From Ceratorhiza oryzae-sativae (taxonomy: Eukaryota > Basidiomycota > Agaricomycetes > Cantharellales > Ceratobasidiaceae): a stretch of DNA of 64,000 nucleotides. Numbering within the stretch: the stretch's first letter is position 1; each line of letters begins with the position of its first letter. The notes beneath the pieces are model-generated. The model saw only the letters and a list, made by a program, of their open reading frames with translations, was not told the DNA's origin and searched no databases. The stretch covers positions 124,001 through 188,000 of the forward strand of contig JARWMV010000014.1 of assembly GCA_030998015.1 (NCBI GenBank), written 5' to 3'. Positions 1-12,155 of the stretch are shown piece after piece. The position numbers and the translations under genes are program-made.

Positions 1-1053
1 GCTCGAGGCAGTCCGTCGATGGTACCCCGAGAAGCAAAACCACGAGCCTCTGGTATACTCAATCATCCGAACATCACCACACGACGACCAAAGCGTTCAG
101 AACCACCACAGCAGCCCGGCGGGGTGCCACGGTTATCGGGATCGGGATCGGGCCCTGCTACGCCACCGCGCCTAACATCTCTGTTTTCTTCTCCCAGTTC
201 GATCAATACGCGTTCACCTGCGACACCGACGCAAGACCAAGTACTCTCTGCTCGTGTGCGACTCGCCTACCACACCCATCCCATCCCGGCGTAATAAGGC
301 TCTTCCACCTCGGCCAGTTTCGCCAACGATGCCGATGAAGCTTGCGAGAAACGTATCTTATACGTACACGATTCCGCCTGTTCCACCTCCTCACGAAACG
401 GTAGCCCATGTGAAACTCGTCAATAGTGGGGAAACATCACCATCACTGCCGGCTGAAGAAGTGCAGAGCAGGCTCGCGGCGACATTTGCGCACTTCGCGA
501 AGCCTCGCGGACCCTCACCATCGCCCCAACCGCCTAGCCCACCTCGAAATGCGCTCGACATAACGGCGGCGGGTCAGCCTCAACCTGATTATCTCGAGCA
601 ACTGCTTCATAGGAAATGGGTGGAACAGCTGGACGAGCATGCTCACCAGGCGAGAGGAAGTTGGAAATCTCCACTCAGGAATATCCGGCAAAAAATCGCT
701 GGCGGGCTTGGGTTGGGCAGGCGATCAAGCAGGGCGTCGATTGGCGAATCATCGTCCGAGGCACATACTCACTTTACCATGTCCATCGATGGCCACGGCG
801 GGTATGTGCATGGTCTTGGTACGGTAGAAGAGAGTATTGGAGCCTCGGACACAACGACAAACGAGGCTACTGGGAAACCTCCACTTGCCGTAGAACACCA
901 CAAGCTCAAGAAACCTAAGAAGAAAGGAAGTGTCAAGGATGACGGGGCGCATACACCCGTGCCGCCACACCCTTGTCTTCATCGGGGGCAGTGTCCATCT
1001 CGAAGCCGCCCAAGTCGACCTGGAGGTTTTCTCGGATTGGCCAATCACAGTAA
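1..1053 (+). CDS. Anonymous Pro/Ser-rich protein, 5' end outside the window
   Basis: I do not recognise this gene. The open stretch from about position 254 encodes a basic, Pro/Ser-rich and probably disordered protein. It has the polyproline motif IPPVPPPHE near the start and a more ordered patch, DYLEQLLHRKWVEQLDEH, around positions 585-640. A Lys-rich patch (HHKLKKPKKKGS) follows. An upstream frame from position 19 has the same composition and may be the preceding part, so the CDS probably begins before the window. At about 955-958 the likely frame slips by one base inside an ACACCC run. Read that way the protein ends in a Ser-rich tail, WRFSRIGQSQ, with the stop at 1051-1053. Without the slip the frame runs to 1240 into an implausible hydrophobic tail. 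Confidence 0.4.
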
Positions 1054-1644
1054 TAGGAGACCCAGTTGCCGTTTTCTTTTTCGCTTTTGTTCGTTTTCAG
1101 TTCGAATTTTTAGTCACGATGCCTTGCAGGTTTTGTTTGTCTTTTTGGTGCCCCTCACTGTCATTGTTACTACCCTCCTCTGTTGGCTATCTCGTCCTTT
1201 CACTCGCTTGCGAACACGCCTGATCTGTATTATACCTTGATCTGTCGCTGGTTGGCACAATCTTATGACGCATATCATTCCCTCTTTAGACTATTGATTC
1301 ATGTGATTTCAATAACATAAAAATACCAGTCGGTAACGCTAGGGCTACCTTGCAGCTCCTTTGAGGTGCGGAAATCATCGACAACCTACGCCAAGAGGAT
1401 ACTCAGTCAGTCCATGTCGTGTCAACACAGTATAAACGAGATGGGGGGAATCAGGTTGCAAATTATACAATCTCATCCAGCGTCATTCACGCCCATCCGG
1501 CGCGGTTTCTAAACAAGTTGTAAAGAAACACAGCACACGGACAAGTGGGCGGAGAGCTATCAATCAATTGCTTGTGTTCATCATTTGGCTCCCCACGGTT
1601 AAAATTGGGATGACTCTGGGACCACACTTACCAGCTGCTGAAAG
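1054..1644. other. Intergenic, between two convergent gene ends
   Basis: No convincing gene is visible. The stretch holds the 3' flanks of the gene to the left and of the RdRP gene to the right. AT-rich patches such as CAATAACATAAAAATA near 1310 are consistent with 3' end signals. Confidence 0.5.
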
Positions 1645-4600
1645 CTATTGCACAATCCGAAACCCGCGCGCTCGACTGGGCCTGCTAGGCGAAGCCTGCC
1701 CGCGAGAGCTGTTCCCGTCGGCTTGGGCATTGTAGGAGCCCCGTGGCGATTGTCCCCAGCCCCTCCCTCGTCCATGTCCACGCTGGGTGTTTCCGTTTGC
1801 GTAACCGCCACGTTGCCCCCAGCCTGGATTCCCGCCGCCCCTCTCGTAGTATCGACTACCGTTAGAGCTCGAAGCGTAACTCCCGTTCTGGGAAGGGGTG
1901 AATGCTTGAAAAGACAGTTCGAATATCATATAAAGCTCCGAGGATCGTAGTGACTCACCTGCACCCCTATTGGAGTTCTGGTCAGCGTTGTTTGGATTTG
2001 GTTCGTCGTCCCATGTCCAATTATCGAGATCGACCGGAGCAAATCTATCCAATTTTTGCTTTTCCTCCTCGGAAAGAGTTGTGATCGGAAATGGAGGTAC
2101 GCAAGGGCTAGTGTTGGGCAGGAAATTTGGGTCGATTGTGCCTAGTGCTGTCAACACGGAATCCAGCGCGATCCAACTAAAGCTGAAGGTCCCGAACACT
2201 TGTTCGCCCATATTACTTGTGAGCACATAGGCTTTCCAGGCCCGCCCTAACCATTCATACAGATTCCCGCCCTCTTCTCCTTCAAGTTCTAGTCGTACAT
2301 AGCCCGCGAGGTTGTTAGTTAGACGCCTCATGCGCTCAATCAGACTGCTCCCGTCAGCCGCAGAAGACTCTAAGTTTGTCCCCAGCATGGCTTCTACCTC
2401 TGACACACGTTCGCTGGTTTCGCTCGAGATGGTATGCGAGATGCATATGTGGTTCAGTTCAGAGATGTACCTCGACAGCAGGGCTTGAACCCAGGCCTCA
2501 GAATTGTTGAACGTTTCTTTGACCTCGGCAGCGTATCTTGCAACATAGCTGGCTATAACCTTTTGAACAACTTTAGGAGCTTCCAGAGATTCAGTAGGCT
2601 CCCGTGCGGGGTTCCCTTTTGGTAATTCGACTGCCCGGAAAAGACGACCAAGAACGCTGGGAACAACTCGGATCAGGCAGTTGCACGGGAAAAGAATATA
2701 CAGTTTCTGACCTGTCGCATTCATAATACTGGCCATCCGAAACGTCTCGACCATGCCCCGCCTGCCAATCTGGTTTCATGCCCATGCCAGTATTTGGGTT
2801 CACATGCATTCTGTACATAGGCCTGCGAATCTCATGAGAGGCTACGTAATAACCTGTCTTAACAAAATCGACAGCCTATTGGTGAAGAGCATAGTCAAAA
2901 TACTTGTAATGTGTATAAAACCCTGCACGAACCTTGGAATGCAATGCAGCGTTTGTCATGCAGTTTTCATCTCGGGCTCGAAGTTCAGCGCTCGAAGCGA
3001 TGACCAAGTGGGCGATTGAAATCGCACCAAGCTATTCGAACAAAAGCCATTTCTAGTTTCCTCGCTTTCTTTGGAGCACGGGACAGTTGACTTACCGCGT
3101 CATTGCATATATACTGTGTTCGCATTGTGAACTTGGCCAAGACAATGCGCTAGCTAGGACCAACTTACCAGAATCATGAAGTCAGCTATATCATCGATCG
3201 TGCTGCATAGCCAGATTCTTAATCAGTACATGCCATATAAAGAAATTGCATTCACTTACCTCTCTCTGCCTTCGGGGTTTTTTTTGAGTTTGGGAGGAGG
3301 ATACAAAGCTGGTGCGTATGTATGCCATGGTATTAATTCTGGAAGAGGAATTAGGTTGTATAGATCCTATGAGAGCCATCAGGATGAAACAACAACGGCC
3401 ATCGAATGCTTATTAACGTACGCCATCTGTTCAGGTCACATTAGCATGTTCGTCAACCATAGCTTGTTCATGGCCACGTACCGAGGTCTCCCCCTCCTAA
3501 CATGTTCGGCACTGGTCTGGGGCCTCGAGTGGAAAAAACGACACAGTTAGGGAGATGATTTCCATCTCCTTCAAACGGAGAACCAGGTGGGGGAGTTCCA
3601 ATTGCCCATAGAATTTGGGCGTCTCCGGGGTGAATAACCGGGCTTCGCGTTACAAGCACACGCCCTTCCAAGTGGTGCCTGTGCGTCTCGCCCGTGATAT
3701 GATCGAACCTTTGCACACAAGCTATCAAAAAAATTAATAAAAACAGAGCACGGTTACAACGATGCCGAACACAGACCGTAGATTTCCCGAGGTCGCAAAT
3801 AATTGTCTTCATCACATACACCGACAAGTGTATAGCTATTGGGGACAGGAATTCTGGCCTTGTGCTTCAGGCCAACCTTGATATGGTACAACGCGCCGTT
3901 CAATAGCTTGTCCAGCCCTTTGGTTCGAACACCGGGCTGATCCAGTTCAAGTTTCAGCTTGGAAAGCCTATGGAAGGTGTCGGATAAATGAAAAGCGCCG
4001 CCCAGTCGATTGCGAAACAGTAGTCCCTTGGCTCCTTCAAAAGTTTGCAGCCCCTCAACAGTATCCTTCAGTGTGTTCTGCATCATGTCTTCGAATACCG
4101 ATGACTCGACCCCATTAGTCCACATGAGCATAATCAACGGCCTTTATGTCGTCAATCAGAGTTAGAGTAAGCCCGGAGAATTAGTCATACCTGTTAAGGT
4201 AGCAAGGGCTGGGCTTTTCGAATGCCCGGGCTATCTCAAGGTTACGTTCGCCTGGGGCCTCAAATTTTGTCATAGATGGCCGCAGACAAAGCTTCTTTCC
4301 TGTGAGCTTTGGGTCAAGCCTCACCATGCCTTTGCTACCTAAATTTGAGTAAAAGGCGGTAAAAGTTCACGGTCGATTGACTCTACCCGAAACACTCACC
4401 ACCAAGTCGGATCTGGAACGCGCATGGCGTCGGCTCGGCCATGTGTCTTCTTCGGCGTCGGGTTCGTGGCATCTTATCGAGCATACCTTGCCATACTTCT
4501 TCCGCTAGCTCACGGCTGATAGTCCCACAACCGTCGGTAAACTCGTGTTTGCCGCTTTGAATGTCGGGGATAGCAACGATGTAAGATTCAGGTACGGTTA

Positions 4601-6631
4601 TTGAGGGGTCTGTTGATGAAAATGCTTGGCTCATCCTGGCGCCATAACGAGCTGAGCAGGTCAGGACTTTTTCGGGGAAACTACCCAAGGTAAGCCGAAT
4701 GAGCTCAGGTGTCACGAATAAATCGCCAAACTTAAAGTCAGAACTGAAGAAGCATGCGTGGTCTCGAAAACCTGGTTTGGCAAGGTGTCCAGACGCGTTG
4801 ATTGTGGGTTATGCAGGCGAATACACACCTGATTGACTGTAGCCCAACAGTGCGTAGTGCCGGCTAGCAATCTGAAGCCCTATGTACGAATAACTGTATG
4901 AGTAACTCATATCTGACCCAAGTTCGGTTTTCACTCACCTGTTTTCAAAAACCTGCCTACTCTAGCCTGCGAAAATGCATTTGTATCGACCTCAAAATCA
5001 AATCGAGATCTGGTGTCTCCTTCATCCGTAAAGCTGACTCGAATGAAATTCGACTCGAAGCCTGGGTAGCGACGGATAACTCGATTGGACTGCTCAGCCA
5101 ATGGGCCTGGATGAATTAAGTACCATCATTTCGGCACGATACAAAGCATAGAAGGGCTTACCAGCGAGGAACACAGCAGTTGGAGTGACCTTGACGTGGT
5201 GACACATAAAGTTAGATCCAGCACTTCCTTCCCGCAATCGACTAATTGGAGCCTTCTTGCTGGAGTCATTGATATGTTTCTTGAATAGTGGCACGATGTT
5301 CTCATGCTTGAAATCAATGAGTTTCTTCGTAGCCGCTGCACCCTCCATCTCGGTTCGGAATGACATCAAAGCATCACAAGCTTGAACAGGCGACTCCTTT
5401 GTTAACTCTTCAATGAGGGGCTTGAGTAGCATCAGCTCTTGGGGGACTAGTACGCCGTTCGAAAATAAGGCTTCGCATTGGAATGCAACTTCCCACGGTA
5501 GTGCATTGCTCTGTAACCATTTCTCGAGAGAGCCAATGTTTCTGAGGGAATACAGATCACGTTTTGCGAATGTGAGATCGGGGTCCAAGATCACCGGCGG
5601 AAGGCCTGCAAGTTCACAGATGCTCTGATCAGGATAGAAACCATCACTATAGAACGATAGTTTCAGCCAACGCGAAGTATATGGCGCAACGCGGCGATGT
5701 GCAGGGTCGAGGGCAGAGTGGCGTGTGCGGCTACGGCGGGCGTCCTCTCTGGCAATCCCGGTCGTAGAACGTACGGCGTCTTCGCGCTCAAAATGGGGAT
5801 TTTGAAGCAACTCCAAAAACATATAGGGTTTTCCATAGTCGGTCCCTAAAGCCACTGCATTAATCGTCTGTATTGAGATGGCAATACTGGGTATTATCGG
5901 ATCCTGGTGAGTACCTCCCAAGAGAATCAGCAGAGTTTTTTGGTCATCCTTGAACAAGAGGTCCCCTCCAGATTCAAGAACATCTCGAGAATATTCAGCA
6001 GAAAACTCTTTTCCGCGCAGAACTCCAAACTGAAAATTTTCCAGACGAGCACGTTGCCCCAATGCGGACAGTCGATGCTGAAGCTTTCGTTCGTATTGCG
6101 GGTTCTCTGGTTTGGGACCACTACGTTCAGGTGGTGCTTTGACGTGTTTGGCTCTATTTAAATTCATCCTGGATGAAGTTGATACCATGGAGGTGTGGCT
6201 GTCAGCCACCGAGGGAGGCCGTGCGATTTGGAGCGCACGCTCAGGCCTGCTCTGCGACGAAGTATCCGGCATTCGCGAAGAAGCGACGACAATTGGTTCT
6301 CTCGAAAACACAACAGCCCCAGACTGGAACATAATTGGCTCTGTCTTGAGCTGCGATGGAGACGATCAGCCAATCCGCTGACGTCTTCGCTTGATAGACA
6401 TACTTTAGACAAGAATTCTGCCATTAGATCCGGTTCCTTTATTTCGATAGATCCTGTTCCATCATGTTTGTACTCCGCTGTTGGCCTTTCGGGTATTTCT
6501 AGATGAATGATAAACTCTGGAACTTCATCTGCCGTGGGAGCTCGTATGGTTTGAAGAAAGGTGGCAACCGTATCCCGAAATGCACTTCGAGCAACATTCT
6601 TTGGCAATTGCGAGAAGAAAATTATTGGCAT
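1645..6631 (-). CDS. Cellular RNA-dependent RNA polymerase (RNA silencing)
   Basis: This is a eukaryotic, QDE-1/RDR-type RNA-dependent RNA polymerase, which turns single-stranded RNA into dsRNA for small-RNA pathways. The start is MPIIFFSQLP at 6631. The first intron (near 6340-6400) joins EFLSK to LKTEPIMFQS. Family blocks follow in order: CHHVKVTPTAVFLAG, SNRVIRRYPGFESNFIRV, RIPVPNSYTLVGVCDED, GRVLVTRSPVIHPGDAQ and the catalytic GGDLDGDLYNL. The DLDGD motif is assembled across two 55-base introns and a 5-base exon at 3422-3426. After STIDDIADFM the C-terminal region continues to a Gly/Arg-rich RGG-like tail of about 80 residues ending RGFRIVQ. There are roughly a dozen introns. The gene is divergent from Sec20 with 134 bases between starts. 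The protein matches cellular RdRPs and not viral ones. All catalytic parts are present. Confidence 0.93.
3422..3426 (-). other. Five-base microexon inside the RdRP catalytic motif
   Basis: On the minus strand the upstream exon ends ...GGAGACCTCG at 3482. A GT-AG intron spans 3427-3481 (gtacgtgg...gaacag, with a CTAAT branch-like site). The exon ATGGC follows, and then a second GT-AG intron at 3367-3421 (gtacgtta...ctcatag, CTGAT branch-like site). The next exon starts GATCTATACAAC. Only this splicing gives GGDLDGDLYNL. Reading through either intron destroys the motif or meets stops. Both introns are exactly 55 bases. Confidence 0.85.
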
Positions 6632-6765
6632 CGTGAATCAGGACAAGGGTTGTGATGGGGATCATGCGGCTATCGTCGCCAGCTGATGATTAGCCACCTC
6701 GCACCTGACCACCATCGTTACTGTAACGACACGTTGACGGTTCAGCACAGGACCACGTTCCAACG

Positions 6766-8399
6766 ATGCCGCCTATCGCTTCTCCACTTTTTATTGAAGC
6801 TCAGACGACCTACGAAGGGATTTCTCGAAGGCTCAAGGACTTGAATGATTACCAGATACCTAGACTTCGAGATTGCAAAGGGCCTCTGACTCTGCAGCAG
6901 CAGTTTGCTGCTGAGCTCCGGGATGATACCGAGGCGCTGGTGAAACGGTTGGAGGTAAACTCGGCGTGATTGGAATCGGTTCTTTACCAGACTAATAGCA
7001 TTTAATAGGACTTTTCGACGATAGCAGAGGACCAGGAACGAGAGACTGAGCGGAGTCAAGTGAAGCAGTGGGTAACCGAGCTTTCGGACGAGCTCACAAG
7101 GCATGTGCCACGGACTAAGATATATTACTACAACTAAACTATGAGGTTTACCAGATTAAAATCCGAGTCCCGTAACGCCTTACTGGCTTCAAAAAGAGCC
7201 ATCGACAATGACGCAAAATCGAGGCGGGACGAGCTCCTTGGTTCCGCAGCATTACAGGAGAAACGAGCTGCTAATGCACAAGCTCACAAACAACGAGCAA
7301 CGCAAGTGTCACTTGAATATATTTATTGACGACTAACAAGTATATCCCACTTTAGCGAGGATAAACTTATGGCTGCTTCGGATGATGTCACTGAAGCACT
7401 GCGTCGCACAACTCGTTTAATGCAGCAGGAGCTCGAGCGGTCTGTATTGTCTTCCCAATGCTTGGTAAGTCTATTTAATAGCACCCACGACTATCCGTTT
7501 GATATACTCACTGTTGTATGGACCAGAGGAATCATCTAAAACGCTGCGAGCTACTTCAGACTCGTACACTAGTATCGACAACCTGATGGACGTATCGCAA
7601 GTCTTGATCAAGGCGTTGCAACGCGCAGACTGGATGGACCGCATCATCATTGGGCTCTCTCTAGGTGTATTTCTACTTACGGCCGCCTTCATCATTAAGC
7701 GACGCGTACTAGATCGGTAAGTTGGTCTTTTCTCCCTCGTATTTTATGTTAAATTAACTGCATACCATAGCGTTGTAGCAGTTGCAACTTTGCCAGCGAG
7801 ATTAATCATGTAGGCCAAGCTTTCTTGTATCTCGATATATGTAATATCAAATTTCCAACCGTATGTAGGCCTTCAAAGCCGCGTAGCTCCTTGGCTGAGA
7901 GTTTCGCAAGTACGGCGTCCTCATTGTCGACGCTGCAGCATCACTATCGACTAGTTCTTCCTCTATGCCGACACCCACATTATCAAACGTGTGCGTTGCG
8001 TTGAGTCTAGTGTATAAACCATAAATCGACTGATGGTCCAACAGCTTAGAGACACTATCGGGCGCTGCTTCATCCCCCACAGAGGCAGCTTCATCAGCAT
8101 CAGGGTAAGATGGATTCATGCACAATAAACTTCATCTAATCGCCGTGCAGGGCTCTCTCTTCGGTCTTGTGCACCGATTCGGTTTGTCCGATGCCAGAAA
8201 GGTTAGCTTGTGAATTTATCCAATTTTTGAATCATGAACTGACCCGGAGCAGTATATCGACTACAGCATCACTCATGGAGGAAGCAACGAGCGTTACGGC
8301 AAGGCAAGTGCTGACATACTACGCATTAGCCTTATATCTGAACCCAGATGCTCCAGTGTAATATCTGCTGTGGAATCCGCGATCCACCAAGAACTTTAA
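6766..8399 (+). CDS. SEC20: SNARE Sec20 (BNIP1 family)
   Basis: Sec20 is a SNARE of the ER that works in Golgi-to-ER retrograde transport. The start is MPPIASPLFIEAQ at 6766. Helical, charged segments (YEGISRRLKDLNDYQ, LASKRAIDNDAK) lead to the SNARE core ESSKTLRATSDSYTSIDNL. A transmembrane helix follows (IIIGLSLGVFLLTAAFII) and then RRVLDR. The introns at 7101-7154 and after codon ...QRAT (about 7300-7355) need GC donors (gcatgt, gcaagt) to keep frame. After the membrane helix the gene appears to continue. Introns near 7717-7770 and 7811-7864, and three more between 7960 and 8253, keep one frame to a stop at 8397-8399, giving the C-terminus AIHQEL. Yeast Sec20 ends in HDEL, so this tail is plausible as a lumenal retrieval signal. 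If the tail is wrong, the gene ends at 7813. Confidence 0.85.
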
Positions 8400-8568
8400 T
8401 TGCAAGTGATACAATCCGTAGATCGAGGCGACAGCAATCTTATCTTATGTAGCCTATACATACTAGATATGACTATATTTTCTACCACAGCACACACAGT
8501 ATACATCATCTAACTCTACAACTCTTCTCTGTCTGCGCCTACTCTATGCCCGAACGCTTCGGATAATT

Positions 8569-10117
8569 CTACAGGCAGAGAATAACGTCAGATTGCAAGT
8601 AATGGAAAGTGGGGAACGTCTCACTTTGCTTCAGGTCCGAATTCAGCTGTGAGGGCAATACTACATTGTATTGAACGTAGAGGTCACCATGGCCAGTCCC
8701 CTCAAAGATCGGCATCCCTTCTCCTTCAATCGTCTGCACATAACCTAGTGCACCTAGTTAGCGAACCAAGCGTTGTACGAGAACTGGAGCGTACCTGGTT
8801 GCGTAATGCCGGCCCTTTTAAGGTTGACAATATGCCCATCAAGGTGTGTGATGTTTCGGTCGAATCCAAGAAGAGCCTATCAATCGCAACGTCAATGTAG
8901 GATCACACACAGAGTACTGTTACATACCTCGTCCACACCAATGGTTTCTGTCCAGTAGAGAGAGCTTTCCTTTCGCCTCCATCCACCCTTGGTCCTGCCA
9001 CTTCGGACACGCAATACAATGTCACCAGCATCATGGTCTGGACTCTCGTCGCCCTCTCCCTCAAACACAACCTCGTGTCCCTCGGGCATGCCAGGCAAAA
9101 CATCCAAGAAGTACTCTGCCGTATGGTCGATGACCTTGTTTCCACCGCAGTGAGGGCATTGTTTGGTGATGACTTTACCACGGCCGCCGCATTCATTGCA
9201 CCTAATGGGGCAATGATCATTTCAGCATAGACTCGCAGGAATAGGTGAAACTCTGGACGTACGTTACTTGAGTTTGAGCAAACATGCCAGGGAAAACTTG
9301 CTGCTTCATGAGCTTGATACCATTGCCATTGCATCCTGTGCACGTCTTGATATCCCCGTCACTCGCTGCACCAGAGCCCCGACAGTGGTCGCAAAGAACG
9401 CGCTTCTTTATCCTGAACTGTGGAGATAGATCATTGATTTAGCTCGAGCAACAGGGCAGGCCGAAGAGGATATTTACTTCGACATGGTTCCCTGAATACC
9501 TGAAGGTCAACGTGTCAGCACAGCTCGCCAGGAGCCAAGTCACAGTACTCACATATCAGCCAGACTAACTTCAAACTCGGTAAACATGGTCGGCCCCTTG
9601 CGTGATTGCTCGGCATGTCCGCCACCGAAGAAACTGTGGAACATATTAAAGGGGTCATGTGCGTTCTGGCCACCTTCATGCTGTTTCAGTCCTTCTTCTC
9701 CATGACGGTCGTAGATCCCCCGTTTCTGCGTGGTGTTAGGTGAAATTATTAGATACTAAAGAGAGCATCTCTTACCTGAGAGTCGGACAAAACTTCGTAT
9801 GCTGCAGACACAGTAAGCAAGAGTTTCAGAGATGCGGCGCCGATGGACTGACCTCGCGAGACCTCGACGAATTTATCCTTGGCCTCTGGTGTTTTGTTCT
9901 TGTCAGGGTGGTACTTTTTGCTCAACTTTTTGTAAGCTTTCTTGATCGTCGCGTCGCTGGCGGACCTGTCGACTGCCCACACAGATAAGTTGGGACGCCT
10001 CTAGCGAAATAGGATGACATTACCGCCAAGAACTTTGTAGTAGTCGGCGCTTGCGGCCACTACAGCCAGCAGCGCAAGCAGTATGGTGAACAGCGCGAAG
10101 AGCGAGGGGGATGCCAT
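8569..10117 (-). CDS. ER-lumenal DnaJ chaperone (Scj1/ERdj3 type)
   Basis: This is a type I J-domain co-chaperone for the ER Hsp70. It starts [20 protein letters not shown], a clear signal peptide cleaved near [10 protein letters not shown]. The J domain follows, with the HPD motif in [17 protein letters not shown]. Next are a short Gly/Phe region ([13 protein letters not shown]) and four zinc-binding CxxCxGxG-like repeats: [24 protein letters not shown] and CPHCGGNK. The C-terminal substrate domain holds [20 protein letters not shown] and a late [17 protein letters not shown] block. There is no HDEL-type tail; the end is SDVILCL. Introns are short and canonical. It is divergent from the next gene with 119 bases between starts. 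Confidence 0.92.
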
Positions 10118-10236
10118 GACGGCGGGGAAGGACAGGATTAACCAGCGACGAGACTGGACACGTCGCATCCTAATGGCAAGACCCTGAGATGGACCCTGTG
10201 CTAAGCGCTGTGCCTGTGCGATCTCCCTGCACCACC

Positions 10237-11849
10237 ATGCTCCTCGGCCACCACGCGAGACTCGGACTGCGCACAAGTGCCTTCAGGGCAGCACGGCTTA
10301 CAACGAGAAATAGCTCCAATTTAGCAGACAAATACCACTCAAAAGTTAGCGTGCTCCCCTTCACGTCAGTCTCATTCGAATCGGCAATTGCGTATCTCAC
10401 CTGCCTGGCGTTGCAGGAACGATGTAGCGTCAACCCAAACAAAACTTAATTTACTCGTTCCTCCAATGTTTGGACTTGTGCCGACACTACTTGGCTACGC
10501 ACAAATGCTCTTTGGTACGCATGGGTCACTTCCAACCATCCACAAATTAACAGAAAACAGGCCCAGAAGTGATCGACTCTGGAATCAAACGAACCGAGTT
10601 CAAGGTGACATCTTCATTGCACTTGCCACACGCAGCACCCTGACGGATGTACAGCCCGTCTATATCCCCACTTGGGTTGTGGACTCGGTCGTTTCGTTTA
10701 CAAGCCAAATAGCGGATGGCGACCGGAACACGGCCTTGCATTTTGTTGAAGGAGTTCTTCCAGGTTAGCATCGCTTTCGCCGAAATGCAAACTCCAAGGA
10801 CCCAACTACAGCTCGAACTACTCTCAACTAGGCCTGCACTATCATCCCCTCTCTCGATGGCTCGCGCGATTTGATACAGCAGACGTTGCTAAACCTTTTA
10901 GCAAGGATCACTTGGAACCACTGGAGGGCAAACATGAGATTCTGACGCTCCCATACACTACCTCGCCTTTGGCCATTCCTCGGGCGCTGTCCGAATGCCC
11001 GTATGATGACATAGAAGTGTCCGAGGGGTGGAACGTCGACCCAAAATCGATTGAATTCAAATTAGTTGGTTTATTTCCTTGTCATGCTGCCACTCGTCCT
11101 TAGATCCCTCACCAGCTGGCAGCCTATCCCGTTCTTCAGCCAGTATATCTTTCAGAATTTGTGATGGGCAATCAAAATCTTACCGTGATAGCCCATGGCC
11201 ATTACGACGTACGTCTTTTTATGATTGTCTTGATTTATAAATCACCTTCCTTATGTTCAGCCTAGTATTTCGCTGTATGGGGGCATGTAAATCACCCTGA
11301 TACGTGGATTAATAACTTGACGACTGGCGTGGTTGTAACATACTTGCGTACTCTGGCGACGGAACTGAGTGGTGGTCCACCCGCTATAACGGAGTTAATC
11401 ACTGAGAGTTGCACTCCAGAAAATTTGGAAAGAATCGCGGAAGAAGTGAACATGAATGTTGGTATCCTATCATATCCGACGCTAGCACAATTCACATTTT
11501 GATCAGGATCCGAGGATACAACCAATCTCTTCGGCAAAGGCTACCAGGCATTGGATGGACCTTGTCGGTAAAGCGGACGGGATGAAGTTCATCATTGACG
11601 TCAGTATAACATGAGGTACGACTCTCAATAAACTCACAGCTTGCGTAGAACATACCTCCCAACACGACCGTGATCAATGCGGTGACCGGCGATCGACTAG
11701 TTGGGGGGGAGGAAGGGGATGCGCGAGCACCTCTTCGACGGCAATTGAGGGATGTAGAAGCAGAAATAGAGGCATCTAAACCTGCATGGATAGCAGAATG
11801 GGATGGATTGAAGGCTGATACGTCAGAAGAAAAATCTACCTCTGAATAA
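10237..11849 (+). CDS. Probable mitochondrial protein of unknown function
   Basis: I do not recognise the family. I chose the start MLLGHHARLGLRTSAFRAAR because it makes an Arg/Ala-rich, acid-free presequence typical of mitochondrial import; an upstream in-frame ATG lies at 10189. Recognisable blocks are KVSVLPFTSVSFESAIAYL, VYIPTWVVDSVV, LPYTTSPLAIPRALSECP and QLAAYPVLQPVYLSEFV. The end is rich in acidic and Ala residues (SEEKSTSE), with the stop at 11847-11849. One early junction, the frame change between about 10420 and 10470, is not resolved. Another needs a 39-base intron ending near 10631. I vaguely remember the proline-rich blocks from other basidiomycete hypothetical proteins, but cannot name a function. 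Confidence 0.6.
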
Positions 11850-12155
11850 GAATATATAATATATGCGCTTATATTACGTTCAAATTCAGAAATTCATTTG
11901 AAACTCTGTAGAAGAGTTAAAATACAAATCGACTCTCGTTCCAGTTGCCGGGTGATAATGACGCCCGAGCATAACGTGGATCTTGTACTTGGGCTGTTTC
12001 TAAATCGAGCCCAGTGGAAGCACGTGATATCTAGCCCCTCTCACTCTGCGACGACTTGGTGACCTAACGCCTGGTGTTTCATCGTTTCTTAGTTTAGGAG
12101 CCACCAAGAAATCCTCAATCAACACATAGGGACCATTCATTGAAAAAATACCACC
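11850..12155. other. Intergenic, presumed cullin promoter
   Basis: No coding signal is visible. AT-rich sequence just after 11849 (aatatataatatatgcgc) probably belongs to the upstream 3' end. The remainder leads to the ccaccATGtc start of the cullin gene. Confidence 0.5.

Noticed and set aside
1645..6631. RdRP as an integrated viral gene
   Set aside because: The motif set (DLDGD, GRVLVTRSP, CHHVKVTPT) is that of the cellular eukaryotic RdRP family. The gene has many host-like introns.
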